A stretch of 64,000 nt of DNA from an uncultured Oscillospiraceae bacterium (GTDB taxonomy: Bacteria; Bacillota; Clostridia; Oscillospirales; Ruminococcaceae), in assembly GCA_934481355.1 (NCBI GenBank), contig CAKSPH010000001.1, forward strand, positions 208,352 through 272,351, in the 5' to 3' direction. Below the pieces are notes generated by a model. The model saw only the letters and a program-made list of their open reading frames with translations. It searched no databases and had not been told where the DNA came from. A program made the position numbers and the translations under genes. Positions within the stretch are counted from its first letter, which is position 1, and each line of letters starts with the position of its first letter. This document shows, in pieces, positions 17,458-25,541 of this stretch.

Positions 17458-18263
17458 CCCTCGTCGCCCCCGTTTGCTCTGTTGATGCGGTCCTGTCTGG
17501 TCTCGATGATGTGCTTTGCCACAAGCACTATGACCACAACAACGAAAATTATCGCAGACAGCGCGTTTATCTCCGGAGAGATCTTCCTGCGCGTCATGGA
17601 GTAGATGGTTATGGGAAGCGTCTGGGAGGTCGAGCCGCTGGTGAAGTAGCTTATTACGAAATCGTCCAGCGAGAATGTGAACGACATCAGGAATCCGCTG
17701 ACAACGCCCGGCATTATCTCCGGAAGAATGACCTTGCGGAGCGCCGTGAACGGACTGCACCCGAGATCCTGCGCCGCCTCGAACAGATTCGGATCCATCT
17801 GACGGAACTTTGGCATTACGTTCAGGATAACGTACGGAACGTCAAATGTGATGTGCGCGATAACGAGGGTCACAAAGCCGAATTCGAGGTTCATTCTTGC
17901 CGCAAAGAATACGAACAGGAGCATGAGCGATACACCGGTGACTATCTCAGGATTCACGACAGGCATATTCGTGATGTTCATTACGACAGCCTTCGGCACT
18001 TTTCGCATTGAATTAATTCCGATAGCGGCAAGGGTTCCGAGGACGGTCGCCGCAATGCTGGCAATGACCGCGATTATCAGCGTGTTTATCAGCGAGGAGA
18101 TTATGACCTCGTTGCGGAACAGCTTGGCATACCAGTCAAGCGTAAATCCGCTGAACACCGAACGGCTCTTCGTTTCGTTGAACGAGAACACGATCAGAAC
18201 GAATATGGGCACATACAGGAACATCAGGACAAGTCCCATGCAGACCTTGGATAAGGTTTTCAT
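17454..18263 (-). CDS. potC: Spermidine/putrescine ABC transporter permease PotC
   Basis: A 269-residue inner-membrane permease with about six hydrophobic segments and the ABC-permease EAA loop (NLFEAAQDLGCSPFTALRKV) that contacts PotA. It pairs with PotB to form the channel. GGAGGT sits seven bases before its ATG, and the inverted end of the four-helix-bundle cassette begins immediately upstream of that ribosome site. It overlaps potD by four bases, so those two are coupled. Confidence 0.95.
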   Translation of the reverse strand: MKTLSKVCMGLVLMFLYVPIFVLIVFSFNETKSRSVFSGFTLDWYAKLFRNEVIISSLINTLIIAVIASIAATVLGTLAAIGINSMRKVPKAVVMNITNMPVVNPEIVTGVSLMLLFVFFAARMNLEFGFVTLVIAHITFDVPYVILNVMPKFRQMDPNLFEAAQDLGCSPFTALRKVILPEIMPGVVSGFLMSFTFSLDDFVISYFTSGSTSQTLPITIYSMTRRKISPEINALSAIIFVVVVIVLVAKHIIETRQDRINRANGGDEG

Positions 18264-18276
18264 TCACACTACCTCC

Positions 18277-18756
18277 AAATTTAATTCGGAATTCTGAAAT
18301 CGGAATTCGGAATTTTGGTATCCGCTTCGCGGATATATTATAAATTGTCAGAACTATGCTTTGTGATAGAAACAAGAATACGTATAATTTCTTGGCAGTC
18401 AGAATAAATACTCTGAAAATGTTCATTTTCAATATATCCGCTTTCATGAAGCAATTCCAACCAGTATTCAGTTTCGCTAGCCTCTTTAAGAGAAATTGTC
18501 AGCCGGGAATAAAAATCAGCCTTTGATTGTCCGCGAATGGCTTCTCTTATATTAGCGCCTATGCTTGTTCCGCTTCTAAGAACTTGCTTTGACATAATAG
18601 TTTCATGCTTTTCAGACAGTAAGTACTGATACATTTTTATTATCCGCAAAGCAAAATCCTTGCTTTTGTTAACAATAATATTATCGTGTTTCATTAATAT
18701 ACGCGGCGAAGCCGCCACCATAATTCCGAATTATGAATTCCGAATTCCGAATTTAA
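18277..18756 (-). mobile_element. Inverted-repeat cassette carrying a four-helix-bundle gene, inserted in the pot operon
   Basis: About 480 bp between potB and potC. The two ends, each about 60 bp, are inverted copies: 18281-18340 (TTAATTCGGAATTC, a second TCGGAATTCGGAATT, then ATCCGCTTCGCGGAT, TATATT) and the complement of 18695-18756 (TTAAATTCGGAATTCGG, ATTCGGAATTATGG, GCGGCTTCGCCGC, TATATT). Each end has a GCTTCGC-type mini-hairpin in which the stem bases differ but pairing is kept. The single gene inside reads in the pot direction. The insertion leaves the potB stop and the potC ribosome site intact. Ends of this kind around an IVP-like gene resemble rRNA intervening sequences; mobility is inferred. 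Confidence 0.75.
18338..18694 (-). CDS. Four-helix-bundle protein (23S rRNA intervening-sequence protein / S23 family)
   Basis: A 118-residue, almost wholly helical protein: KSKDFALRIIKMYQYLLSEK, then MSKQVLRSGTSIGANIREAI, GQSKADFYSRLTISLKEASE and TEYWLELLHESGYI. The SGTSIGANIREA motif is diagnostic of the IVP/S23 four-helix-bundle family, relatives of the Avd accessory protein of diversity-generating retroelements; they bind nucleic acid. I chose the ATG at 18694, which begins just inside the inverted repeat; no clear ribosome site precedes it, only the GCGGCTTCGCCGC hairpin. It sits in a cassette inside potABCD and has no obvious link to polyamines. Confidence 0.9.
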   Translation of the reverse strand: MKHDNIIVNKSKDFALRIIKMYQYLLSEKHETIMSKQVLRSGTSIGANIREAIRGQSKADFYSRLTISLKEASETEYWLELLHESGYIENEHFQSIYSDCQEIIRILVSITKHSSDNL

Positions 18757-19562
18757 ATCAGTACCTGATCGTCAGGATTGAACTGGTTCATCAGCGTCAT
18801 TATCACAAGGATTATGACCATAAGCACCAGCGAAATTCCCGCGCCGAGATGCGGATTGTAGGAATTGCCAAGGAACTGCATCTCGATAAGGTCGCCGATA
18901 AGCAGGTTGGAACCGCCGCCCAGCATTCTCGAAATAATGAATGTACTGATAGCCGGCACGAACACCATCGTAACTCCGGACATAATGCCCGGGACAGACA
19001 GCGGAACCACTACCCGGAAAAGCACCTTCACGGGGTTGCACCCCAGGTCGGACGCGGCCTCTATCAGGCTCTTGTCTATCTTCACCATGACCGAGTACAG
19101 CGGAAGTATCATGAACGGCAGGTAGTTATAGACCATGCCGAGCACAACGGCGCCCTCGGTGTTTATCAGCTTGAACGGCCCCAGCCCGAAAAATCCGAGG
19201 ATATTGTTGATTATTCCGTTGTTTCCGAGGAGCGTCATCCACGCATATGTGCGCAGCAGGAAGTTCATCCACATCGGAAGCATCACTATCATCAGCATGG
19301 TCGCCTGATGGTGCTTCTTCATTCTCGACAGTATAAAGGAAACCGGGTATGCAAGCACAAGGCATAACACCGTTGCAATTACGGCAAGCCATATCGAGCG
19401 CACGAATATATTCGCGTACTGACCCACGCCCGCGATGTAATCCATGGTGAAATGTCCCTCTTCATCGGTGAACGCGAAATACGCCACCATCAGCAGCGGA
19501 ACAACTATAAACACAGCCATCCACACGAGATAGGGCGCTGCAAAGACCTTAAGCTTCTTCAT
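18753..19562 (-). CDS. potB: Spermidine/putrescine ABC transporter permease PotB
   Basis: A 269-residue permease with about six membrane segments and the EAA loop ([20 protein letters not shown]). It starts inside the potA gene (14-base overlap), which implies coupling. Its stop codon TAA lies exactly at the right border of the inverted-repeat cassette (TTTAAATTCGG), so the final codon may have been supplied by the insertion. The family and length are otherwise normal. Confidence 0.95.
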   Translation of the reverse strand: MKKLKVFAAPYLVWMAVFIVVPLLMVAYFAFTDEEGHFTMDYIAGVGQYANIFVRSIWLAVIATVLCLVLAYPVSFILSRMKKHHQATMLMIVMLPMWMNFLLRTYAWMTLLGNNGIINNILGFFGLGPFKLINTEGAVVLGMVYNYLPFMILPLYSVMVKIDKSLIEAASDLGCNPVKVLFRVVVPLSVPGIMSGVTMVFVPAISTFIISRMLGGGSNLLIGDLIEMQFLGNSYNPHLGAGISLVLMVIILVIMTLMNQFNPDDQVLI

Positions 19563-20637
19563 GCTTGTCCCCTCCCATCAGTGCGGGATACGCGTCCGGC
19601 TGCTCGGATTTGTGCATGATGTGGATATCGTAGGGGTCCACAGCCATTCCGATAACGCTGCCCACCGGCTCCGCCTTTGTGGAATGTATCAGCCACTTGC
19701 GGTCAACGCAGTCCACCGTCATCTCATAATGAACTCCCTTGAACACCACGGATTCCACGATGCCCGTGAGCTGAGCCTGCTCCGCCGGAATGACCTTGAC
19801 GTCCTCCGGGCGGATAACCACGTCAACGGTCTCGTTCTTCCCGAAGCCCTTGTCAACGCATTCAAACTTCTTTCCTGCGAACTCCACAAGGCAGTCCTGC
19901 GGCATACAGCCGTTGAGTATGTTGCTCTCGCCGATGAAGTCCGCAACGAATGCGTTTGTCGGCTCGTTATATATGTCGATAGGCGAGCCTATCTGCTGGA
20001 TATGTCCGCCATTCATTACAACGACAGTATCGCTCATGGTGAGCGCCTCTTCCTGATCGTGCGTGACGTAAACGAATGTAAGCTCCAGAGCCTGCTGTAT
20101 CTTGCGAAGCTCCGTCTGCATATCCTTGCGGAGCTTCAGGTCGAGCGCGCCGAGCGGCTCGTCCAGCAGCAGTATTTTCGGGTGGTTTACCAGCGCCCTT
20201 GCTATCGCAACGCGCTGCTGCTGACCGCCTGAAAGCCTCTGAATGGAGCGCTTCTCAAAGCCGGTGAGGTTCACAAGTTCCAGCATTTCGCCGACGCGCT
20301 TCACTATCTCCTTTTCGCTGACCTTTTTAATTCGCAGCCCGAACGCGATATTTTCGTACACGTTAAGGTGCGGAAACAGCGCGTACTTCTGGAACACCGT
20401 GTTTACATCGCGCTTGTGCGGCGGCAGGTCGTTTATCCTCTTGCCGTCGAGAAACACGTCGCCTGAGGTCGGGGTAAGGAACCCGCCGATTATCCTCAGC
20501 GTGGTCGTCTTTCCGCAGCCGGAGGGGCCGAGGAGCGTTACGAATTCCTTGTCCTTTATGTCAAGATCAATGTTCTTAAGGATCTGATCGCCGTCGAAAT
20601 CCACAACGATATTTCGCAGGCTGATAATGTTTTCCAT
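19549..20637 (-). CDS. potA: Spermidine/putrescine ABC transporter ATPase PotA
   Basis: A 362-residue ATPase. Walker A is [10 protein letters not shown] (about residue 38), the signature is [15 protein letters not shown] (about 137), Walker B is [12 protein letters not shown] and the switch His is in [11 protein letters not shown]-terminal TOBE-type domain ([12 protein letters not shown] onwards) is typical of polyamine importers. First gene of potABCD. On the minus strand a TTGACA near 20710 with an AT-rich -10 near 20690 is the likely promoter. GGAAGG precedes the ATG. Confidence 0.95.
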   Translation of the reverse strand: MENIISLRNIVVDFDGDQILKNIDLDIKDKEFVTLLGPSGCGKTTTLRIIGGFLTPTSGDVFLDGKRINDLPPHKRDVNTVFQKYALFPHLNVYENIAFGLRIKKVSEKEIVKRVGEMLELVNLTGFEKRSIQRLSGGQQQRVAIARALVNHPKILLLDEPLGALDLKLRKDMQTELRKIQQALELTFVYVTHDQEEALTMSDTVVVMNGGHIQQIGSPIDIYNEPTNAFVADFIGESNILNGCMPQDCLVEFAGKKFECVDKGFGKNETVDVVIRPEDVKVIPAEQAQLTGIVESVVFKGVHYEMTVDCVDRKWLIHSTKAEPVGSVIGMAVDPYDIHIMHKSEQPDAYPALMGGDKHEEA

Positions 20638-20743
20638 CTGCTGACCTTCCTTTTTTTATAATGCTCTGGATATTATCCTTACACAGTTTATATTAAAAAA
20701 ACCGATATGTCAAGAATAATTTCATAAAATACAGATATTTTTT

Positions 20744-20760
20744 TATAAGGTCACCTCTAA
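20744..20760. repeat. Single end of the dispersed inverted-repeat family, copy C
   Basis: ATAAGGTCACCTCTAA matches the outer end of the element at 7417-7575 (ATAAGGTATGGTCACCTCTAAAAACC when read inward). No matching second end is clear nearby, so it appears to be a solo remnant between potA and the radA unit. Confidence 0.4.
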
Positions 20761-20805
20761 AGTATTTTTTGCTCAGAAATTGACGCTATATTATGGTGAT
20801 TTTCA

Positions 20806-20842
20806 GGAAAAAATCAGCCGCCTTTCCGAAAAAAGCGGCTTT
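20806..20842 (-). terminator. Terminator of the radA operon
   Basis: Read on the minus strand, AGCCGC (20835-20840) pairs with GCGGCT (20816-20821) and is followed by a T run (the A tract at 20808-20813). It lies just after the stop of the 56-residue DUF6472 gene. Confidence 0.8.
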
Positions 20843-20845
20843 GAT

Positions 20846-21016
20846 TTATTGCTTTCTTGCAATGGCGTATTCGTCATCGGACGAATAGTATGGACAGTTG
20901 TAGTTTGTTCCTGTCATAAAACGGTACATCTCGTCCTCGTCGAGATTCACAAGGCAGGTCCAGCAGTCGCATTCATCATCATAAACGTAGTTTACGCAGT
21001 CGTCGCAGTTTGTCAT
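20846..21016 (-). CDS. DUF6472-family small cysteine-rich protein
   Basis: A 56-residue protein starting MTNCDDCVNYVYDDECDC and ending SSDDEYAIARKQ. Its ATG overlaps the radA stop by four bases (ATGA), with AAAAGGAGAAC just upstream inside radA, so it is translationally coupled to radA. The CxxC pair, the LDEDEM segment and the CPYY...DEY...RKQ tail match DUF6472, a small clostridial family of unknown role. Six cysteines suggest metal binding. Confidence 0.85.
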   Translation of the reverse strand: MTNCDDCVNYVYDDECDCWTCLVNLDEDEMYRFMTGTNYNCPYYSSDDEYAIARKQ

Positions 21017-22398
21017 GTTTTGTTCTCCTTTTCCGGATTTATCGCACGGAACGCCTGCTCCAGCGTCCGCACGCCGATTATCTGAATTCCGTAATTTTCA
21101 TTCCTGCTGAGGGAGGAAAAGCTCTGCTTCGGAATTATGCAGCGCTCAAACCCGAGCCGCGCGCCCTCCTTGACGCGCTCCCGCACATGGGATGCCGCGC
21201 GCACCTCGCCGCCGAGTCCGACCTCGCCGAAAACCATCAGCTTTTCGGGTATCACCTTGTCGCACAGCCCGGAGTACAGCGCCAGCGCAACGGCAAGGTC
21301 CGCGGCGGGCTCGTCCAGCCGGAGGCCTCCGACAACGTTGACGTATACGTCAACCCCGCCGAAAAAGAACCCCGCACGCTTCTCGAGCACCGCGAGCAGC
21401 ATATACAGCCGGTTGTAGTCGAATCCCGTGGCAACGCGCCGCGGCGAGGACAGAGAGGATTTCGTCACCAGCGCCTGCACCTCCGCGAGAATGGGACGCG
21501 TGCCCTCCACAGTGCAGACAACCGCGCTTCCGGAGACCGTGGTTATGCGTCCGGAAAGCATCATCTCCGATGGATTCGTGACCTCGTGCAGTCCGTCGTC
21601 GTCCATATTGAACACGCCTATCTCGTTGGTGGAGCCGAAACGGTTCTTTATCGCCCGCAGAATACGGTAGGAAAGCTGTTTCTCGCCCTCAAAATACAGC
21701 ACGGTATCTACGATGTGCTCCATTATCTTCGGGCCTGCAATGCCGCCGTCCTTGTTGACGTGGCTGACTATAAATATCGGTATCTCCTCGGATTTGGCCA
21801 GCAGCATGAACGCATTGGTGCATTCCCGCACCTGAACTATACTTCCTGCCGAGGAATTTATCCCGGTGGAGGTTATCGTCTGGATAGAATCTATTATCAC
21901 AACGTCCGGGCGGATTTTCTTTACTGCCTGTATAATGCTCTCGCAATTATTCCCGGAGGCCAGCATCAGCTTTTCGCTGTTGGAAACCCCCAGGCGGTCC
22001 GCGCGGAGCTTTATCTGCGATTCGGACTCCTCGCCGGAAACGTAAAGTATCGAGTGCTGCCCGCTCATAAAGCCGCATATCTGGAGCAGCAGCGTGGATT
22101 TTCCGATTCCCGGGTCGCCGCCGATGAGAACCAGCGAGCCCTTGACAAGCCCGCCGCCAAGCACGCGGTCAAGTTCTGAGCTTCCGGTGCCGTAGCGTAT
22201 CTCGCTGCCGCAGTCGACTTCCCCGATGGGGCTGAATTTCAGCTCGCCGACCGGCGCGGAGCTCTTTCCGCCGATGACCGGCGCAGGCTCCGACTCCTCT
22301 ATCGTGTTCCAGCTTCCGCAGGCGGTGCACCTGCCGTTCCATTTTGAGTATTCCTGACCGCACTCGCTGCAAACGAACACGCTCCGTACCTTTGCCAT
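21013..22398 (-). CDS. radA: DNA repair protein RadA
   Basis: A 461-residue RecA-like branch-migration helicase. The start MAKVRSVF is preceded by AAAGGAG; the frame extends further upstream without a ribosome site. It shows the N-terminal C4 zinc finger (CSECGQEYSKWNGRCTACG), Walker A GDPGIGKST near residue 100, the RadA-specific KNRFGSTNEIG motif near 250, and a C-terminal Lon-protease-like domain without an obvious protease dyad. It acts in recombinational repair by processing branched intermediates. The last four bases overlap a DUF6472 gene. Confidence 0.96.
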   Translation of the reverse strand: MAKVRSVFVCSECGQEYSKWNGRCTACGSWNTIEESEPAPVIGGKSSAPVGELKFSPIGEVDCGSEIRYGTGSSELDRVLGGGLVKGSLVLIGGDPGIGKSTLLLQICGFMSGQHSILYVSGEESESQIKLRADRLGVSNSEKLMLASGNNCESIIQAVKKIRPDVVIIDSIQTITSTGINSSAGSIVQVRECTNAFMLLAKSEEIPIFIVSHVNKDGGIAGPKIMEHIVDTVLYFEGEKQLSYRILRAIKNRFGSTNEIGVFNMDDDGLHEVTNPSEMMLSGRITTVSGSAVVCTVEGTRPILAEVQALVTKSSLSSPRRVATGFDYNRLYMLLAVLEKRAGFFFGGVDVYVNVVGGLRLDEPAADLAVALALYSGLCDKVIPEKLMVFGEVGLGGEVRAASHVRERVKEGARLGFERCIIPKQSFSSLSRNENYGIQIIGVRTLEQAFRAINPEKENKT

Positions 22399-22522
22399 AT
22401 AATTTCTCCTTTGTCCGGTAATAAATCCGGATATGCCCTCATAGTATTGGACAGGTGACCTTGATATCACGGCTCAGCACGGCATTCTCCCGGAAGCTGA
22501 GCGTTAAACGGGGGGTATAAAT

Positions 22523-23299
22523 ATGAAGTTCACAAAGAAAACTCTCAGATTCACCGCCTGCATGGCGGGGGCGTTCGCCCTGCTGACATTCTGCGCAAGA
22601 ATGACCGACAGTGCCGTACCTACTGCCGCAGACGCCGCAGACCGTCCCATAATCGTGCTTGACGCCGGACACGGCGGCCTCGACAGCGGAGCCGTGGGTA
22701 AAAGCGGTCTGCTTGAAAAGGACGTGAACCTCTCAGTGGTAAAGCACCTCCAGCAGCTTCTGGAGCTGTCCGGATTCAAGACCGTGCTCACCCGCAGCGA
22801 GGATATCTCTATATACGACCCGGGAGTTGAGGGCATACGCAACCAGAAGCTCTCCGACATGGATAACCGGCTGGAAATCGTCCAGAGCTATCCTGACAGC
22901 GTGTTCCTGTGTATCCACCAGAACAATTTCACCGACCCGGCATATTTCGGCGGGCAGATGTTCTATAACAACAACAATCCCGACAACCGCACGCTGGCGC
23001 AGATAATGCAGAACCGCTTCGCGCAGCTCCAGCCCGGAAACGACCGGGAGATAAAGCTGTCCGGGGACGAGCTTTTCCTGCTGAAAACCAACAAGAATCC
23101 CTCGCTGATGATAGAGTGCGGATTCCTTTCAAACCCCGACGAGGAGGCGAAGCTCGCCACGGAGGAATACCGCCAGCAGCTTGCATTTACTATATACGGC
23201 GGCCTGCTGGAATATTTCGACGCCGTGAGCCCCCAGCAGGGAAATGAATGGTCCGATGAATCCGCAAGCCCTGATTATAATAATATCACGGCGGAATGA
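22523..23299 (+). CDS. cwlD: N-acetylmuramoyl-L-alanine amidase CwlD
   Basis: A 258-residue zinc amidase (Amidase_3). An N-terminal hydrophobic segment (CMAGAFALLTFCARM) exports it. Zinc and catalytic motifs are VLDAGHGGLDSGAVG (about residue 46), a Glu in LLEKDVNLSV, the histidine in CIHQNNF and the C-terminal MIECGFLSNPDE with its catalytic Glu. Length and motifs fit CwlD, which with a deacetylase makes muramic-delta-lactam in the spore cortex, so the organism probably forms spores. Ribosome site GGGGGG. A bidirectional terminator follows. Confidence 0.88.
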   Translation: MKFTKKTLRFTACMAGAFALLTFCARMTDSAVPTAADAADRPIIVLDAGHGGLDSGAVGKSGLLEKDVNLSVVKHLQQLLELSGFKTVLTRSEDISIYDPGVEGIRNQKLSDMDNRLEIVQSYPDSVFLCIHQNNFTDPAYFGGQMFYNNNNPDNRTLAQIMQNRFAQLQPGNDREIKLSGDELFLLKTNKNPSLMIECGFLSNPDEEAKLATEEYRQQLAFTIYGGLLEYFDAVSPQQGNEWSDESASPDYNNITAE

Positions 23300-23308
23300 T
23301 TATGTCAA

Positions 23309-23336
23309 GGGAAGCTCTGAAAACCGGTGTGAAAAG
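23309..23336. repeat. Partial inverted-repeat element, copy D
   Basis: GGGAAGCTCTGAAAACCGGTGTGAAAAG resembles the left end of the 7417 element (GGGAACCTCTAAAAACCGGTTTGAAAAG) at most positions. It runs straight into the cwlD terminator, and no right end is visible. Confidence 0.5.
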
Positions 23337-23337
23337 C

Positions 23338-23370
23338 AAAAAGAGGACTGCCTTGCCGCAGCCCTCTTTT
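23338..23370. terminator. Bidirectional terminator between cwlD and the DUF6514 gene
   Basis: AAAAGAGG-A-CTGC (23339-23351) pairs with GCAG-CCCTCTTTT (23358-23370) across a six-base loop. T runs occur in both directions, serving convergent genes. Confidence 0.85.
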
Positions 23371-23397
23371 ACATTTTGGTGATTTTGCACAGCCCGG

Positions 23398-23637
23398 TCA
23401 CGCCGTGACCGCAAGCGCCTCCTCTGAGCCCTCAAAGCCCCCGGCAAGGAAATCCTCTGCAATATCCACGGCATTTACGGCCGAAGCGCCGTACTCATTC
23501 AGCAGACGCGCAAATCTCACGATGGTCTCCCGCGCACAGCATATGTCCGCTATGCAGTAGGTGCTGCTTCGCACGCCGTAAGCGGTGTAATCCACGCCGT
23601 CGTCAGTGCGGCGCTCCTCAGAAATGATCTTCCACAT
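23398..23637 (-). CDS. DUF6514-family protein
   Basis: A 79-residue protein. GGAGG lies nine bases before the ATG. The sequence (VDYTAYGVRSSTYCIADICC, ETIVRFARLLNEYGASAVNA, VDIAEDFLAG) fits the small DUF6514 family of clostridia, whose function is unknown. It is convergent with cwlD and stands alone, with a TACAAT -10-like box about 50 bp upstream on the minus strand. Confidence 0.75.
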   Translation of the reverse strand: MWKIISEERRTDDGVDYTAYGVRSSTYCIADICCARETIVRFARLLNEYGASAVNAVDIAEDFLAGGFEGSEEALAVTA

Positions 23638-24028
23638 ATAATTATACCTCCATTACCACAACAAGCCCTGGCGGCTTTTATCTATTGTACCACATTTTTC
23701 GTCGGATTTCTACTGATTTTGCAATGCGGTAACGGCGTTACACGATTTCTACGAATCACACAAAATCCCAGTCTTAAATTTGACATTATACCGCAAATTG
23801 ACAATTCCTTAACATCGGGCGTAAAATCCTATCCAAATTTCCAGAAAAAGTTTTCCACGGTTTTAACCGTGTTTTCAACATGACAAGCTGTGATTTTACG
23901 CGGTTTTGCGGGTTTAAGAAAAGATTATGTTGAAAAAACTGAAAAAGTAATCAACCATTCAACAGTTTTAACAGGGCTTTCAACAGTTTTCACCGTTGAA
24001 AAGGTTGAAAATTTCTCGCCTATTTGCA
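23638..24028. other. Intergenic stretch rich in TTCAACA / TGTTGAA motifs
   Basis: About 390 bp of AT-rich DNA without a credible gene. GTTTTCAACAT (about 23871) and ATGTTGAAAAAAC (about 23926) form an inverted pair about 50 bp apart. TTCAACAGTTTTAAC and TTTCAACAGTTTTCACC follow in tandem, then GTTGAAAAGGTTGAAAAT. A 115-codon open frame here has no ribosome site and low-complexity content. The motif density suggests binding sites or an RNA fold, but I cannot name it. Confidence 0.4.
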
Positions 24029-24063
24029 CAAAAAATACGGCAGCCCGTTCTGAGCCGCCGTAT
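24029..24063 (-). terminator. Terminator of the zinc-ribbon gene
   Basis: On the minus strand ATACGGC (24057-24063) pairs with GCCGTAT (24035-24041) and a T run follows (A tract 24029-24034). Confidence 0.8.
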
Positions 24064-24100
24064 ATGGGAGAGTATGTAGATAAATTAACAATATATCGTA

Positions 24101-24598
24101 TCACATTAAGACTGAAAAGTACAGCCCGGCAAAAATTCCGGCTGCCGCCGCCATTATTCCCGCTGCCGCAAGACATATCGCGAGATGGGCTCCGGTGTAA
24201 TATTTCTGCGGCTTTTCCGGCTTATCGGCGAGCCTGACTTCTCCGCTGAAATCTGCCTTCGGAGTTTCTGCGCCGGGAGCCGCTGTCGTTTCTGACATAT
24301 TATTCTGAGCGGGCTCAGACGCGCTTTCCTGCGGTGCCCCGGCTGAAACTGCTTCTGCGGGAGCGCTGGTTTCCGCCTGCGGAGCCTGAGCTTCCTCCGG
24401 TCTTTCCATGGTCGCGGTCGCCGCCGGAGCCTCCGGCTGTGTGACGGGAGCTGCGATCTCCTGCGCCGGAGTTTCCTGCACGGGACCGCTCTGTGGTATA
24501 ATTTCGGGCTGTGGGACAGGGACCTCCTGCCTTGCGCCGCACCATGTGCAGAATACGCTGCCTGCCGCTATTTCCTTACCGCATTTCTGACAATACAT
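24101..24598 (-). CDS. Zinc-ribbon protein with C-terminal membrane segment
   Basis: A 165-residue protein. The start MYCQKCGKEI is chosen because GGAAG lies six bases upstream. Residues 1-20 form a zinc ribbon (CQKCG...FCTWCG). A long Pro/Ala/Glu-rich low-complexity linker follows, and the C-terminus is a hydrophobic helix (LAICLAAAGIMAAAAGIFAG). The ribbon-linker-membrane order is a small version of the 1087-residue protein at 31263. It follows the glycosylase gene by 13 bases. Function unknown. Confidence 0.75.
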   Translation of the reverse strand: MYCQKCGKEIAAGSVFCTWCGARQEVPVPQPEIIPQSGPVQETPAQEIAAPVTQPEAPAATATMERPEEAQAPQAETSAPAEAVSAGAPQESASEPAQNNMSETTAAPGAETPKADFSGEVRLADKPEKPQKYYTGAHLAICLAAAGIMAAAAGIFAGLYFSVLM

Positions 24599-24611
24599 AT
24601 GTATCTTCCTT

Positions 24612-25415
24612 TCACTTGGCAAGCCCGCCGCTGTTCCTGACGTAATCGAACAGGTACTGCTGGGCTATGCCCTCTATTCCGCGTGTGCACTCCGGGAGCC
24701 CGTCAGGGTAGAATTCCGCCATCAGGCGCTTCACCCACACGTCCTTCGGGAATGCGTCAGTTTTATGGAACGCGAACAGCAGAACGCAGTCCGCGACCTT
24801 GTCGCCTACTCCTGTGATGAGCTTGAGCTTCTCCCGGGCTTCAGCAAGCGGGAGGGCGTCTATCTCCGCGAAATCAACCTCGCCGGATCCCACGCGCCTT
24901 ACCGCGTCGCAGATGTACCGCGCCCGGAATCCCGCGCGCAGCGGAGCGAGATCCTCCGGAGTTACGCCGGAAAGCTGCCCAACTGTCGGAAAAGCCCTGC
25001 CGTTTGCGGTTTTTTCGCCGAAATTCTCGCACAGCCGCCCGATTATTCCCGATATTCTGGGAATATTGTTGTTCTGGCTGATAATGAAGCTGATGAGAGT
25101 TTCGAACGGCTCCTGCCGCAGTATCCGGATACCCGGAGCGCTGGCGCACGCCTTTTTCAGCGTTTCGTCCGCGGAGAGCGTCGTTATGTAAGCGGCGTAA
25201 TCCGTGCCCGTATCGAAGTAATTCTCCCAGAAAGGAATATCCCGCTCGTCTATATCGTGCAGGATTATTTCGCTGCCGCTCTGGGTCACGGTCAGCTCCT
25301 TTCCCCCGGCAATGCCGGAGAAAGCGCCGTTTTCGTCCTCGCTCCAGCGGAAGCACTGACCGCAGAGGAACGTCCGGCGGATATCAAAATTCGGATTTTG
25401 TATGGTGTAATTCAT
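24612..25415 (-). CDS. ogg: 8-oxoguanine DNA glycosylase (OGG1-type)
   Basis: A 267-residue base-excision repair enzyme. The N-terminal domain reads FDIRRTFLCGQCFRWSEDE, typical of OGG1/AlkA proteins. The helix-hairpin-helix with catalytic Lys is LITGVGDKVADCVLLFAFH (about residue 205), and the catalytic Asp is in FPKDVWVKRL (about 227). It should remove 8-oxoguanine and nick the strand. The ribosome site is weak (AAGGGG 15 bases upstream). It is the first gene of a two-gene minus-strand unit, divergent from the DUF6062 gene. Confidence 0.9.
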   Translation of the reverse strand: MNYTIQNPNFDIRRTFLCGQCFRWSEDENGAFSGIAGGKELTVTQSGSEIILHDIDERDIPFWENYFDTGTDYAAYITTLSADETLKKACASAPGIRILRQEPFETLISFIISQNNNIPRISGIIGRLCENFGEKTANGRAFPTVGQLSGVTPEDLAPLRAGFRARYICDAVRRVGSGEVDFAEIDALPLAEAREKLKLITGVGDKVADCVLLFAFHKTDAFPKDVWVKRLMAEFYPDGLPECTRGIEGIAQQYLFDYVRNSGGLAK

Positions 25416-25434
25416 GAATTTTTTCGTAAACCCC

Positions 25435-25463
25435 TTGATTATTTGTCTTAATTATAATACAAT
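25435..25463 (+). promoter_or_regulatory. Promoter of the DUF6062-tsaD unit
   Basis: TTGATT (25435-25440) and TACAAT (25458-25463) are 17 bp apart on the plus strand in the divergent region between ogg and the DUF6062 gene. Confidence 0.6.
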
Positions 25464-25541
25464 AGTAGTATAATTGCAATAGTATACGCTGATTTTTCAG
25501 CGAGTTTTCATTTTCGCTCCACGAAAGGAAAGGAAAACCAA

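Noticed and set aside
23860-24015. Replication origin with DnaA boxes
   Set aside because: TTTTCCAC and TTCAACA are not DnaA boxes (TTATCCACA), and no dnaA/dnaN genes are nearby.
23890-24237. 115-codon plus-strand open frame in the TTCAACA region
   Set aside because: No ribosome site; it runs through a minus-strand terminator and into the antisense of the zinc-ribbon gene.
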